Shown: one piece after another, positions 1 through 7,181 of the stretch
Numbering within the stretch: position 1 is the stretch's first letter
Layout of the letters: each line of letters begins with the position of its first letter
Source of the DNA: Promethearchaeota archaeon
GTDB taxonomy: Archaea > Asgardarchaeota > Lokiarchaeia > Sigynarchaeales > SOKP01
NCBI GenBank assembly: GCA_019057735.1
Contig: JAHLWV010000034.1
Coordinates: 1 to 14,611 of the forward strand
Length of the DNA stretch: 14,611 bases
Direction of reading: 5' to 3'
Translations under genes and position numbers: made by a program
Notes under the pieces: model-generated
Seen by the model: the letters and a program-made list of their open reading frames with translations, nothing else
What the model was told of the DNA's origin: nothing
The model's database searches: none

Positions 1-3
1 TCA

Positions 4-894
4 TTAGAGCCACTGAACTCTTAAAGGCTTCCGAGCTGGAATTCGTTTATACTTTACAATTGGATACCCCATTGTTAATGAATAACCTACTACATGATTT
101 GGAGGGATGTTGATTAATTCTCTGATTGTTTGTGATTCGTTTATAAAATAGGTCAAATACCCTAATGAACAAGCTCCCAGACCTAGAGTTTCAGCGGCTA
201 GCATAATATTAGCCGCTGCTAAAGCAGTATTTGAAGGAATCCCTCCTATTGTTTTGTCTCCGTGAATTACAATTAGCTCTCCATTCCAACACCAAAAATC
301 AATCCCTTGCTTGATCATTTCAAGTTTCCTTTTTGATTTTGGAAGATTTTCAAGTGCGAGCTTAATTTCTTCTTCTGACAATCTATTTTTCAATAATTTC
401 TGGCCCTGTGGATCCTCAAGGGTTTTAACTAACTTAGTCACTTTATTGGTTATGTGTTTTGAAATTGCTTTTACAATTTCCTTGTCTTGCACTACAGTAT
501 AGCTGACATTTTCAGAATTACTACCAGTTGGTGAATACCTTCCAATCTTCAATAATTTTTCCATTATATCTTTTGGAATTGGTTTTTCTCTGAATCGCCT
601 AATAGATCTTCTGTTTAGAACCAGTTTTAAAAAGGAGCTATACGTGGGAAATTCTTCTCCTATCGAACTCTGTTCTAATTCTTCTTCCTCGTGAAATTTG
701 AGTTGAATTACATTTACAGGACACACGGCTTCACAGTGTCCGCATTCTATGCAGACTTCCTCAAAGGAATCATTTAATCGTAAAAAACCTTGGTCTAAGG
801 AAAATAAATTAGCCACGCAATCTTTTACGCATTCTTTACATTTTGTACAATTATCAATATCAATTTTAATTTTTGAATTTTCTAGTATAATCAT
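4..894 (-). CDS. Ferredoxin-nitroreductase fusion protein
   Basis: Predicted FMN-dependent oxidoreductase of the nitroreductase family with its own electron-input module. Using numbering from the GTG at 897, residues 12-65 form a two-cluster [4Fe-4S] ferredoxin: Cys17, 20, 23, 27 and Cys49, 52, 55, 59 followed by Pro. Residues 92-297 are the nitroreductase fold: RRSIRRF at 96-102 and SPTGSNSEN at 122-130, typical of the FMN phosphate and ring contacts, then the late conserved region GLGACSLGYL near 239-248. A charged insertion of about 50 residues (roughly 155-205) separates the two halves, as in other ferredoxin-nitroreductases. The start is either GTG at 897 or the adjacent ATG at 894; I chose ATG, and an in-frame TAG lies just upstream. 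The gene is complete, with its stop at 4-6. No signal peptide, so probably cytoplasmic. The substrate cannot be inferred. Confidence 0.92.
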   Translation of the reverse strand: MIILENSKIKIDIDNCTKCKECVKDCVANLFSLDQGFLRLNDSFEEVCIECGHCEAVCPVNVIQLKFHEEEELEQSSIGEEFPTYSSFLKLVLNRRSIRRFREKPIPKDIMEKLLKIGRYSPTGSNSENVSYTVVQDKEIVKAISKHITNKVTKLVKTLEDPQGQKLLKNRLSEEEIKLALENLPKSKRKLEMIKQGIDFWCWNGELIVIHGDKTIGGIPSNTALAAANIMLAAETLGLGACSLGYLTYFINESQTIRELINIPPNHVVGYSLTMGYPIVKYKRIPARKPLRVQWL

Positions 895-1016
895 CACTTT
901 AAACTATTTTATGAAATCTGAGTTATTATAGAATATGAGCTAATTTTGTAAAACTCGAATCCTTTAAAAATATAATTATTTAAATTTAAAAATAGACATT
1001 CATTCGGAAAAATTAT

Positions 1017-1802
1017 TTAGGAAATTGTCCAATAACTTTTTTCCAAGACTTTGTTTTTATAGATTTTCACTTTCTGAATGGAGTTATTTTCAAATGCCAA
1101 ATAAAGGTTTTCTAAACTAATTTTTTTGTAAATGAGATTCCAATGATTTCTTAAGATTTCATAATAAATTCTTATTGGAATGCCTATATCAGCGACAAAT
1201 AATTTTCCAATGTTTTTTTGCTCTGTAATGAGTAGCCCTTTTTTAACGAACCCTAACGTTAAGGTTGCTAATGGATTGATTTCCGAATAACTACTTCCCG
1301 TTGTTGCATCTAGTCCAGAAGGAACATCCAAAGAAAGTAGGTTATTTATGTTTGAAAGAAAATTAAAAACATTTTCAGAAATATCATCTTGACGCGGGGT
1401 GAACCCATATCCGAGATAAGCATCTATAAAGAAACTATTTTCCTTAAAATTAGAAGAATTATCCGGTAATTCATAAACGATTTCGATTCCCAATTGTTCT
1501 GCACGTATAAACTGTTCTTTGGGAGTGTTTTTAAGTTTATCTACACCCATAGGAAAGATAATTTGAGCGTTTAATCCCCAAGAAGCTATACGCCTTGCTG
1601 CCACGATGCCACCTCCTGCGTTATTTCCTGAGCCGGCAATTATCATGTAGTTAGCATCTTTATCCTTTGACAGATTTAGAGCTAGTTTTGCTAGATTTAA
1701 ACCTGCGAGTTCCATCATTAGTTCAACAGGGATTTTAAAATCTTCAACCATTATACGGTCTACTTCGACCATTTCCTCCCTTGTAATGCCGGGTAATCCC
1801 AA
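1017..1802 (-). CDS. nnrE: NAD(P)H-hydrate epimerase, YjeF N-terminal domain only
   Basis: Stand-alone YjeF_N domain protein, predicted to epimerise R- and S-NAD(P)H hydrate so that damaged cofactor can be repaired by the ADP/ATP-dependent dehydratase. Visible family landmarks are ITREEM near the N-terminus, MELAG at 30-34, GSGNNAGGG at 57-65, the Asp in FIDAYLGYG (D127), LDVPSGLDATTG at 148-159 and ADIGIPIRIYYE near 204-215. The usual nucleotide loop reads GxGNNGGDG; here the Asp is replaced by Gly. About 45 C-terminal residues extend beyond the core domain and are not recognisable. The C-terminal dehydratase domain found fused in many archaea and bacteria is absent and no separate copy is in the window. 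Start is TTG at 1802; an ATG at residue 11 is possible but would remove the conserved ITREEM segment. It lies 30 bp downstream of the iron-sulfur gene on the same strand, possibly co-transcribed. Confidence 0.88.
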   Translation of the reverse strand: MGLPGITREEMVEVDRIMVEDFKIPVELMMELAGLNLAKLALNLSKDKDANYMIIAGSGNNAGGGIVAARRIASWGLNAQIIFPMGVDKLKNTPKEQFIRAEQLGIEIVYELPDNSSNFKENSFFIDAYLGYGFTPRQDDISENVFNFLSNINNLLSLDVPSGLDATTGSSYSEINPLATLTLGFVKKGLLITEQKNIGKLFVADIGIPIRIYYEILRNHWNLIYKKISLENLYLAFENNSIQKVKIYKNKVLEKSYWTIS

Positions 1803-1832
1803 AATATCGCCTTTTTACTTTTAAAATAAAAA

Positions 1833-2960
1833 TTAGGAAACAGGATTTTTTGCAGCTCTTGCTAATTCGGCTTTTTTATTCATGATTTTCGTGTAAGTTT
1901 CCATAGTATTCTTTGGAGGTAGTGTCTCTTCATCTTTTTTGATCAGCGTTATTGCCTCGGATGTGCAAGTTGGAACACAAACTCCGCAACCAATACATCT
2001 GGCTTTATTCACTTCCGAAATATCGTCTTCTATGTTAATAGCATCCAAATTGCATCTATCTTCACATATCCCACACCCTATGCATAACTCTGGATCAACT
2101 TCCGCATAATAATTAGTTGCAAAAAATTGAGAAAGCTCCGGTATTTGTTTTTGGCTTGAGAGTACGCCACAGCAGCAGCCACAACAGGTACATATATTCA
2201 TTGGCTTCTGAGAATTCCCTGGCTGTAGCACTAAACCATCTTCTTCGGCTTTTTCTAAGAGTTTTAATGCTTCCTCTTTCGATATTTCTCGTGCTAAACC
2301 TTTCTCTATGAGACTCTTAGCACCGCCTCTAAAAGCAAAGCAAGATTCAATTAATTCCGTTTTTTTACATGGCTCTCCGATGAGATCTGCGCCCTTTCGA
2401 CAAATACACGCCATTACACTAATTGGTTCTCCAACCGTATCAATAAGTGTTTTCAAATCGTCGTATTGAGCAATCGATTGTTCAAAATCAACGGTTTGTT
2501 CTAACGGTATCACACGTAATTGAGGAACACCTGTCTTATTATACTCTTCTTTAAAAAAGTGTTCAGATGTGTATTGATGTGAATCTCTGAAAAACTCGGG
2601 TGTTAATCTATTCAATTGGTATTCAAAAAAGCCTATTACGTAAGGAGCGCTACCATAATACTTAGTCTCTGCTTCTCCTTCGTTTACGATCCCCCGATTA
2701 ATTAAACCATTGAAATACATTTCATCCAGTTTTTTCTCTAATTCTTCTATGGAGAATCCACTTTTTTTCAATTTCCTGTAAATTTTGGGAAGCGGATCCG
2801 CCATAAAATTCAATTTTAGTGAGATTTTAACTTGTTCTGGAGTGAAAAGATGTTTCAAAATTTTAATTTCAATACCAGATTCAGTAGCTGGATAACCAAC
2901 CGGCATCTTATCAAGGTGTTTCTGTAATTTTCGATAAATTTCAATATTTTCTTGTTCCAT
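1833..2960 (-). CDS. Winged-helix / multi-cluster iron-sulfur protein (paralog 1)
   Basis: Protein of unknown function with an N-terminal DNA-binding-like segment and several metal-binding modules; residue numbers below count from an upstream TTG at 2972. Residues about 35-95 look like a winged helix-turn-helix (HLFTPEQVKI...IYRKLKKSG...KLDEMYFNGLINRG). A central domain carries Cys189-x-Cys191-Arg, Cys202 and Cys211. Residues 261-268 form the unusual knot CTCCGCCC. Two ferredoxin-type [4Fe-4S] motifs follow at Cys297/300/303/307 and Cys326/329/332/336. It is a clear paralog of the gene at 9773-10891: same domain order, similar length, and the cysteine knot at the same residue number. I chose ATG at 2960; the TTG at 2972 would add four residues. 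Possibly co-transcribed with the epimerase gene downstream. A redox-sensing or electron-transfer role is inference only. Confidence 0.85.
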   Translation of the reverse strand: MEQENIEIYRKLQKHLDKMPVGYPATESGIEIKILKHLFTPEQVKISLKLNFMADPLPKIYRKLKKSGFSIEELEKKLDEMYFNGLINRGIVNEGEAETKYYGSAPYVIGFFEYQLNRLTPEFFRDSHQYTSEHFFKEEYNKTGVPQLRVIPLEQTVDFEQSIAQYDDLKTLIDTVGEPISVMACICRKGADLIGEPCKKTELIESCFAFRGGAKSLIEKGLAREISKEEALKLLEKAEEDGLVLQPGNSQKPMNICTCCGCCCGVLSSQKQIPELSQFFATNYYAEVDPELCIGCGICEDRCNLDAINIEDDISEVNKARCIGCGVCVPTCTSEAITLIKKDEETLPPKNTMETYTKIMNKKAELARAAKNPVS

Positions 2961-3062
2961 ACAATACTGCAATAGTTCCTATTTTAAAAAGTTGATAATT
3001 ATGCTATAAAGGATTAGGGAATTGATATTATTACAAAATTATTATTGATGCATCTAATAATT

Positions 3063-4028
3063 TTACTTTTTGTAATCTTTCCATTCAGGAGGAACCTTAG
3101 CTACTTTCTCGCGCCCTGTAGGTTGATGTACTTTTTTTCCTAAGGGTCTTGATTTTAAATCTCCCTCAAAAAATTGCTTAATTCTTCGCTGAGCAACTTT
3201 AATATATTCTCGTTCTTTATCCACACCAATAACCTTTCGAGAATGCTTTAGTCCAGCAACTACGGTCGTCCCTACTCCGCAAAAAGGATCTAAAACATAA
3301 TCGCCTTTATTTGTGAGCGCAAGAATGCACCTCTCTACAAGTTCTATTGGAAATTGGCAAGGATGAATCGTTTTTTCTGGATGGTTTGATTTTACGTTTG
3401 GAAACTCCCAGAAAGCAGAACTCCAGTCGTCTTCTATTATTTTCCAGACATCTGAAGGATTTTTACCTAATGGATTTCCAGAAAGTTCACCCTTATTTGG
3501 ACCTTTATAGGCTCGTTTCCCTGGATATTTGGCTGGCACTCTTATCGAATCTAAGTTGAAAATATAATTATCCGTTTTTGTAAACCAAAGAATTGTCTCA
3601 TACCTTCCAGAAAATCGATTCTTGCAATGTAATCCGTGTCCAAAATGCCATACAATTCTATTCCTCAATTGCATACCTAGTTTTTTGAAAATGTTATAGA
3701 AGAAAATATCTAACGGATAAATTTCGCCATTATTTACATAATTACCGACTTCCCAACAAACGCTTCCGTCACTTTTAAGTTTATTACAGAGACTTTTAAT
3801 GATTATTTCTTGATTTTTTAAATATACTTCTAATGTTGCTTTTTTCTCGTAATTTTTGCCAATGTTGTAGGGAGGTGAGGTCACGATTAAATTTATGCTA
3901 TTATCAGGCACAGTTTTCAAAAATTTTAGTGAATCTCCATGATGTAAGATGATCTTAGCCTCTTCAGCAAAATCGGCATAAATTTTATAAGTTTTTGGAT
4001 TAGAGGTTTTCTCTTTCTCTGTTGTCAT
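3063..4028 (-). CDS. Site-specific DNA methyltransferase, beta-type, TSPPY motif
   Basis: SAM-dependent DNA amino-methyltransferase of the permuted (beta) class, modifying N4-cytosine or N6-adenine in an unknown target sequence. The catalytic motif IV TSPPYNIGKNY is at residues 50-60, preceded by ILHHGDSLKFL. The SAM-binding motif I is C-terminal: DPFCGVGTT at 237-245, followed by VIGVD at 256-260. HPCQFPIELVERC at 222-234 is the usual segment before motif I. The SPPY form is commoner among N4-cytosine enzymes than DPPY, but does not settle which base is modified. The middle region, about 130-215, holds the target-recognition part. A basic tail of about 40 residues (KSRPLGKKVHQPTGREK) follows the fold. 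Start is ATG at 4028 and length is normal at 321 residues. No restriction endonuclease gene is adjacent: the left neighbour is an iron-sulfur protein and the right neighbour a cupin, so it may be an orphan methyltransferase. Confidence 0.9.
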   Translation of the reverse strand: MTTEKEKTSNPKTYKIYADFAEEAKIILHHGDSLKFLKTVPDNSINLIVTSPPYNIGKNYEKKATLEVYLKNQEIIIKSLCNKLKSDGSVCWEVGNYVNNGEIYPLDIFFYNIFKKLGMQLRNRIVWHFGHGLHCKNRFSGRYETILWFTKTDNYIFNLDSIRVPAKYPGKRAYKGPNKGELSGNPLGKNPSDVWKIIEDDWSSAFWEFPNVKSNHPEKTIHPCQFPIELVERCILALTNKGDYVLDPFCGVGTTVVAGLKHSRKVIGVDKEREYIKVAQRRIKQFFEGDLKSRPLGKKVHQPTGREKVAKVPPEWKDYKK

Positions 4029-4189
4029 TATTAATTCATTCTTAAATCTTAATAATTGAACGATAAGAATTATAACTACTATTGACCTTAATCAGATTTT
4101 TTAAATTAAATTATTTGTTAAGCCTTTATCAAAATTGCAAACTATATCATTACCTTTCAAACTCAAAATGAAACATGTTCGAATTTAGA

Positions 4190-4198
4190 TTTATAAAC
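4190..4198 (+). promoter_or_regulatory. TATA box-like element upstream of the cupin gene
   Basis: TTTATAAAC lies about 57 bases before the cupin ATG at 4255, in the 226-base divergent gap between this gene and the SPPY methyltransferase. It matches the archaeal TATA consensus and would place transcription start near 4215-4225, leaving a short leader. The rest of the gap (4029-4254) is AT-rich, with no other gene or RNA that I can see. The surroundings are AT-rich too, so this is a weak call. Confidence 0.35.
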
Positions 4199-4254
4199 AC
4201 TTTACAACTATATTATTAAAAAATCATTAAAATTGAAAAGTAGATGTGAAATAT

Positions 4255-4584
4255 ATGAGTGAACATAATAAAGAAAATCCTGAAATTTTAGATTTAGAAA
4301 GTTTACTTGCTTATCAAGAAGGCTCTGTTGTAAGTAGAATGTTGATGAACAAAAAAATGGGCACGGTAACATTGTTTTCTTTTGATAAAGGTGAGGGTTT
4401 AAGTGAACATACTGCTCCGTTTGATGCAATAGCTTACATAATCGATGGCAAAGCGGAAATTATAATATCTAAAAAGAGTTACATTTTAGAAAAAGGGCAA
4501 ATGATAACCATGCCAGCCAACGATCCACACGGTCTGAAAGCTTTAGAACGTTTTAAAATGATGTTAATAATGGTTAAAGCTTAG
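4255..4584 (+). CDS. Small single-domain cupin protein
   Basis: Single beta-barrel cupin of 109 residues. Counting from GTG at 4246 (112 residues), the conserved first motif contains GLSEHTAPFDAIAYIIDGKAE near residues 46-66 and the second contains GQMITMPANDPHGLKAL near 85-101. His and Glu in the first motif and the His in NDPHGL are the likely metal ligands. The segment LAYQEGSVVSRMLMNKKMGTV is typical of a widespread small cupin family in archaea and bacteria with no agreed reaction. Start is ATG at 4255 or GTG at 4246; I chose ATG because the conserved region begins well after both. It is divergent from the SPPY methyltransferase and convergent with the gelsolin gene, so it is a single-gene unit, with a T8 run just after the stop. 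A metal-binding or small-molecule-binding role is known for the fold; no substrate can be assigned. Confidence 0.9.
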   Translation: MSEHNKENPEILDLESLLAYQEGSVVSRMLMNKKMGTVTLFSFDKGEGLSEHTAPFDAIAYIIDGKAEIIISKKSYILEKGQMITMPANDPHGLKALERFKMMLIMVKA

Positions 4585-4595
4585 AAAATAAGTGA

Positions 4596-4603
4596 TTTTT
4601 TTT
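4596..4603 (+). terminator. Oligo-T terminator of the cupin gene
   Basis: A run of eight T begins 12 bases after the cupin stop codon. Archaeal RNA polymerase terminates at such runs without needing a hairpin. It sits in the 60-base tail-to-tail gap with the gelsolin gene. Confidence 0.6.
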
Positions 4604-4622
4604 CTTATCCTTATATCTTTTG

Positions 4623-4630
4623 AAAAAAAA
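4623..4630 (-). terminator. Oligo-T terminator of the gelsolin-domain gene
   Basis: Eight A on the plus strand read as eight U in the transcript of the gelsolin-domain gene, starting 14 bases past its TAG stop (4645-4647). Together with the T8 at 4596-4603 it makes a compact bidirectional terminator. Confidence 0.6.
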
Positions 4631-4644
4631 TACTTTTATTTTTT

Positions 4645-5412
4645 CTAATTAAATTTTTTCTTTTTCTCCAGAAATTGTTGTTCAATCAATATATCCATCT
4701 GAGCATTCAACCAACACAACTCATCATAAGTACTAGATGAATTAAACACTTCCTCTGCCTTTTTACGAATATCTTCAAGCGTTGGCATGTTTAAACTGAT
4801 GTTTAGAATAATTTCAGCTAATAACCAGCATAAATCGTTATATGAATATTTTTTTAATGAGAGATAATAAGCACCTTCTCTGATTTGAGATTCTAAACCA
4901 ATTTCTTCATCATCTATCAACTCATCATCTTTTTCTGTCACTTCTGAAGTTTCATCTTCCTCAATTTCTACAACAGGTACCCTGTGGTTTCTTAGTTGTG
5001 TTAACCATGCAAACACCCCTGCTTCAGCGTCTTCCTCTTTATTCTCTGGGGGCTTAATCTCTAAAATAGATGGTACTACTTCTTTAGGTGCCACCAATAC
5101 CAGCTCGGGTCTACGTCCAGTTGATTTACCCGGTATTAGTCCCTTTTTTAACTGATCCATCATCGATAAAAATGATCCATATTCCCGCTTTTGCATCATT
5201 ATTAATATCTTACACGCACCGCCACGATCTTTGTCAAATCTCCTAGCCCAAGCTGCTGTTAGGTCTTTCTTATATTGCGGAACTTTAAGTCCTACCCAAA
5301 TATAAAGCGTTTTTTTCTCAATATCATCAATCAAATACACGTGATTATCGTCAAACTCTAATTCACTTCGATCGATTAAATTTCCTTTATCATCAAGACT
5401 ATAAAAATTCAA
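4645..5412 (-). CDS. Gelsolin-like domain protein with C-terminal helical repeats
   Basis: Asgard-type protein with one gelsolin-like domain. Residues about 15-85 carry the family signature: VYLIDD then KTLYIWVGLKVP, a helix KKDLTAAWARRFDKDRGG, and a strand CKILIMMQKREYGSFL. An acidic linker rich in Glu and Asp spans about 148-172. Residues 175-250 are predicted helical and contain a duplicated segment: YSYNDLCWLLAE at 189-200 and STYDELCWLNAQ at 227-238 share the core YxELCWL (first copy NDLCWL). Gelsolin domains in eukaryotes and in tested Asgard proteins bind and remodel actin, so an actin-regulating role is plausible but inferred. No actin or profilin gene is in the window. The only usable start is TTG at 5412; an in-frame TAG lies five codons upstream. 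It is divergent from the DVPFW methyltransferase and convergent with the cupin. Confidence 0.8.
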   Translation of the reverse strand: MNFYSLDDKGNLIDRSELEFDDNHVYLIDDIEKKTLYIWVGLKVPQYKKDLTAAWARRFDKDRGGACKILIMMQKREYGSFLSMMDQLKKGLIPGKSTGRRPELVLVAPKEVVPSILEIKPPENKEEDAEAGVFAWLTQLRNHRVPVVEIEEDETSEVTEKDDELIDDEEIGLESQIREGAYYLSLKKYSYNDLCWLLAEIILNISLNMPTLEDIRKKAEEVFNSSSTYDELCWLNAQMDILIEQQFLEKKKKFN

Positions 5413-5499
5413 AAATATACCACACTAAAATTGAATAAGCTTATAAAAATAGATTCAATTAAGGTATAAAAATTTTTATTAATACTATGGTTTTACTTG

Positions 5500-5521
5500 A
5501 AATATTAATCTATTAATATTT
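5500..5521. repeat. Perfect 10-bp inverted repeat, possible operator
   Basis: AAATATTAAT and ATTAATATTT are exact reverse complements separated by CT. A second small palindrome, ATTAA-TCGC-TTAAT, follows at 5522-5535. Both lie in the 147-base divergent gap between the gelsolin gene and the DVPFW methyltransferase, where an operator for either gene could sit. The region is strongly AT-rich, which raises the chance expectation. Confidence 0.4.
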
Positions 5522-5559
5522 ATTAATCGCTTAATAATTAGAAATTTCTTCCATTCTCG

Positions 5560-6561
5560 CTGAATAAAATTATAGAATATCTGTCAGCAAATTCTACAGG
5601 TGAAAATAAAATTAAAAAAATCGAACTTTTCTCTAAAAATGGTGATTCTCGAGGTTTTTACGATCTCGCTAATCAAGTTAACGATTTAACAGGTAAAGAG
5701 TGGGTATTTTCAACAAAATCAGTAATTCCAAAAGGATATCCTCCAAGTTTTCAATTAAATCTAAGGAATAAACATGGAGGTCAAAAACCGCCTGAGTTAT
5801 GTGAAAAGTTGATTAAAACTTTTACTAAAGAAAAAGACTTAATTCTTGATCCTTTCTGTGGGGTCGGAGGAACTTTGATCGCATGCAATTTGAGCAATCG
5901 TAATGGCATTGGGATTGAAATCAACCAAGAATGGATAGAAATTTATCATAAAGTCTGCAATATTGAATCAATCGCACCTCAAAGGGTTATAAAGGGTGAT
6001 TCCCGTGAAGTTCTTCGTAAATTTAGTGAAGACCCAAACTTTAAAGTAGATTTTATATTGACTGATGTTCCATTTTGGAAGATGGACACTGTTGAGAAAT
6101 CGAAGGGTACTTACAAAAAGGTTGGAGAAGAATCTAAAGGAGTCTATTCAGATAAATCAAAGTTAACACGATTTACCCCTAATTCTCAAGATCCTCAACA
6201 GAAAAAACATGAATGGGAACTTCTAATGAAACAAACTTTCAACGAATGCTTTAAACTTCTAAAACCAGGGCGGTATTGCGCAGTTTTTATAGGAAATATG
6301 TATGCTGATGGGCGTTATCATCTTTTAAACGCTGATATTGCCCGCATTTTAAGTCAAATCGGTTTCGTCCTAAAATCAGAGATAATTTGGTACGATGTTA
6401 ACAAAAAATTACATCTTTACGGTATCAATTATTCATGGATACCGAGTATTGTACATCAATTTATTATGGTTTTTAGAAAAGAAAGAATTAACAAACTCAC
6501 CCCGGAAGAAAAAGACAAAATTAAAGCGAAAAACCTCCAGATGACTGAAAAAGAACAATGA
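5560..6561 (+). CDS. DNA methyltransferase with DVPFW catalytic motif; non-canonical or lost start
   Basis: SAM-dependent DNA methyltransferase of the DNA-methylase fold. Numbered from CTG at 5560, the N-terminal segment includes GFYDLANQVNDLTGKEWVF near 33-51, TKSVIPKGYPPSF and HGGQKPPELCEKL near 72-84. SAM motif I DPFCGVGGT is at 97-105, then GIGIEINQEW. The catalytic motif is LTDVPFWKMD (DVPFW at 169-173), in place of the usual DPPY or SPPY; I recall DVPYW/DVPFW as normal for this subfamily. LLKPGRYCAVFIGNMY and the tail IPSIVHQFIMVFRKE are also typical. The frame is open from 5542, but no ATG, GTG or TTG occurs until TTG at 5809, which would delete the conserved HGGQKPPEL segment. I therefore placed the start at CTG 5560 (CTG at 5581 is an alternative); a sequence error or degraded 5' end is possible. 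No restriction enzyme is beside it. The modified base is unknown. Confidence 0.75.
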   Translation: MNKIIEYLSANSTGENKIKKIELFSKNGDSRGFYDLANQVNDLTGKEWVFSTKSVIPKGYPPSFQLNLRNKHGGQKPPELCEKLIKTFTKEKDLILDPFCGVGGTLIACNLSNRNGIGIEINQEWIEIYHKVCNIESIAPQRVIKGDSREVLRKFSEDPNFKVDFILTDVPFWKMDTVEKSKGTYKKVGEESKGVYSDKSKLTRFTPNSQDPQQKKHEWELLMKQTFNECFKLLKPGRYCAVFIGNMYADGRYHLLNADIARILSQIGFVLKSEIIWYDVNKKLHLYGINYSWIPSIVHQFIMVFRKERINKLTPEEKDKIKAKNLQMTEKEQ

Positions 6562-6611
6562 AGTGTGTTTAAGCAGGTGTTTATAATATCTTTCTGTTCT
6601 TTTTAATATTA

Positions 6612-7181
6612 CTATCCTTCTCGTTTCGTTGCAATAGCAGTAATCCAGCCCTTTTCTTTTTGTTCGTATACATCAACATCTGAAAATCCTGCTTTAGTTA
6701 GAAATTCCCTATACTCCTCAGGTGAATGAAGTTTAAAGTTTCCGAGTTTCGCCCAATTCTCTACTATTTTTCTTATCTCTTTATTTTCGCATTTATAACC
6801 CTCGTTGACTAATAATAACACCCCGTTGATTTTTAAAACACGATGTATCTCTTTTAAATCTTTAACTAAATCTGGCCAAAAATAATAAGCTTCAAAACCT
6901 GAAACTACGTCAAAGGTGTTATCCTCAAAGGGAAGGTTTGAGACTGAACTCTCACGAATCTCAACAGTTCCCCCTTTAATGTATTTTTTATTAATTTCTT
7001 TACTTACTTTCACTGAAGTGGGTGAATAATCAATTCCGAACACTTTCCCACTTGTCGCAATTTGCGCAAAATGGTTAATATTAGCACCACCTCCACATCC
7101 AATGTCTAAAATTACCATATCTTTCCTTAATTTTATGTGAGAAGATCCCCATTCTGCTAACGAAGCGTGTGAAATATTCAT
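6612..7181 (-). CDS. Class I SAM-dependent methyltransferase
   Basis: Rossmann-fold small-molecule methyltransferase (Methyltransf_11 type). Motif I LDIGCGGG is at residues 25-32, the acidic ribose-binding region GKVFGIDYSP at about 45-54, motif II-like LPFEDNTFDVVSGFEAYYFW at about 83-102, and the post-core EIHRVLKINGVLLLVNEG at about 111-128. The C-terminal FLTKAGFSDVDVYEQKEKGWITAIA is standard for the family. The annotated start is ATG at 7181, but the N-terminus looks short: an open frame continues 27 codons upstream without a canonical start and encodes a plausible family-like segment (see 7182-7266). It lies downstream of the carotenoid-biosynthesis-like membrane protein on the same strand and could be co-transcribed. 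The substrate is not predictable from sequence. Confidence 0.85.
   Translation of the reverse strand: MNISHASLAEWGSSHIKLRKDMVILDIGCGGGANINHFAQIATSGKVFGIDYSPTSVKVSKEINKKYIKGGTVEIRESSVSNLPFEDNTFDVVSGFEAYYFWPDLVKDLKEIHRVLKINGVLLLVNEGYKCENKEIRKIVENWAKLGNFKLHSPEEYREFLTKAGFSDVDVYEQKEKGWITAIATKREG

Noticed and set aside
311..931. Two plus-strand open frames (311-502 and 749-931) opposite the nitroreductase gene
   Set aside because: Both are antisense to a well-supported gene, have low-complexity Ser/Leu/Phe-rich translations, and show no recognisable domain.
2117..2311. Plus-strand open frame inside the iron-sulfur gene
   Set aside because: Shadow of the cysteine-rich coding region on the other strand; no start signal or domain.
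3347..3559. Plus-strand open frame inside the SPPY methyltransferase
   Set aside because: Antisense shadow of a complete methyltransferase gene, with no family features.
4208..4429. Minus-strand open frame overlapping the cupin gene and its promoter
   Set aside because: It runs antisense to the conserved cupin motifs and through the AT-rich leader; the translation looks random.
5487..5516. Short frame ATG...TAA before the DVPFW methyltransferase, considered as its real start
   Set aside because: It is in a different frame (MVLLEILIY then stop) and ends before the methyltransferase coding region, so it would need a long frameshift.
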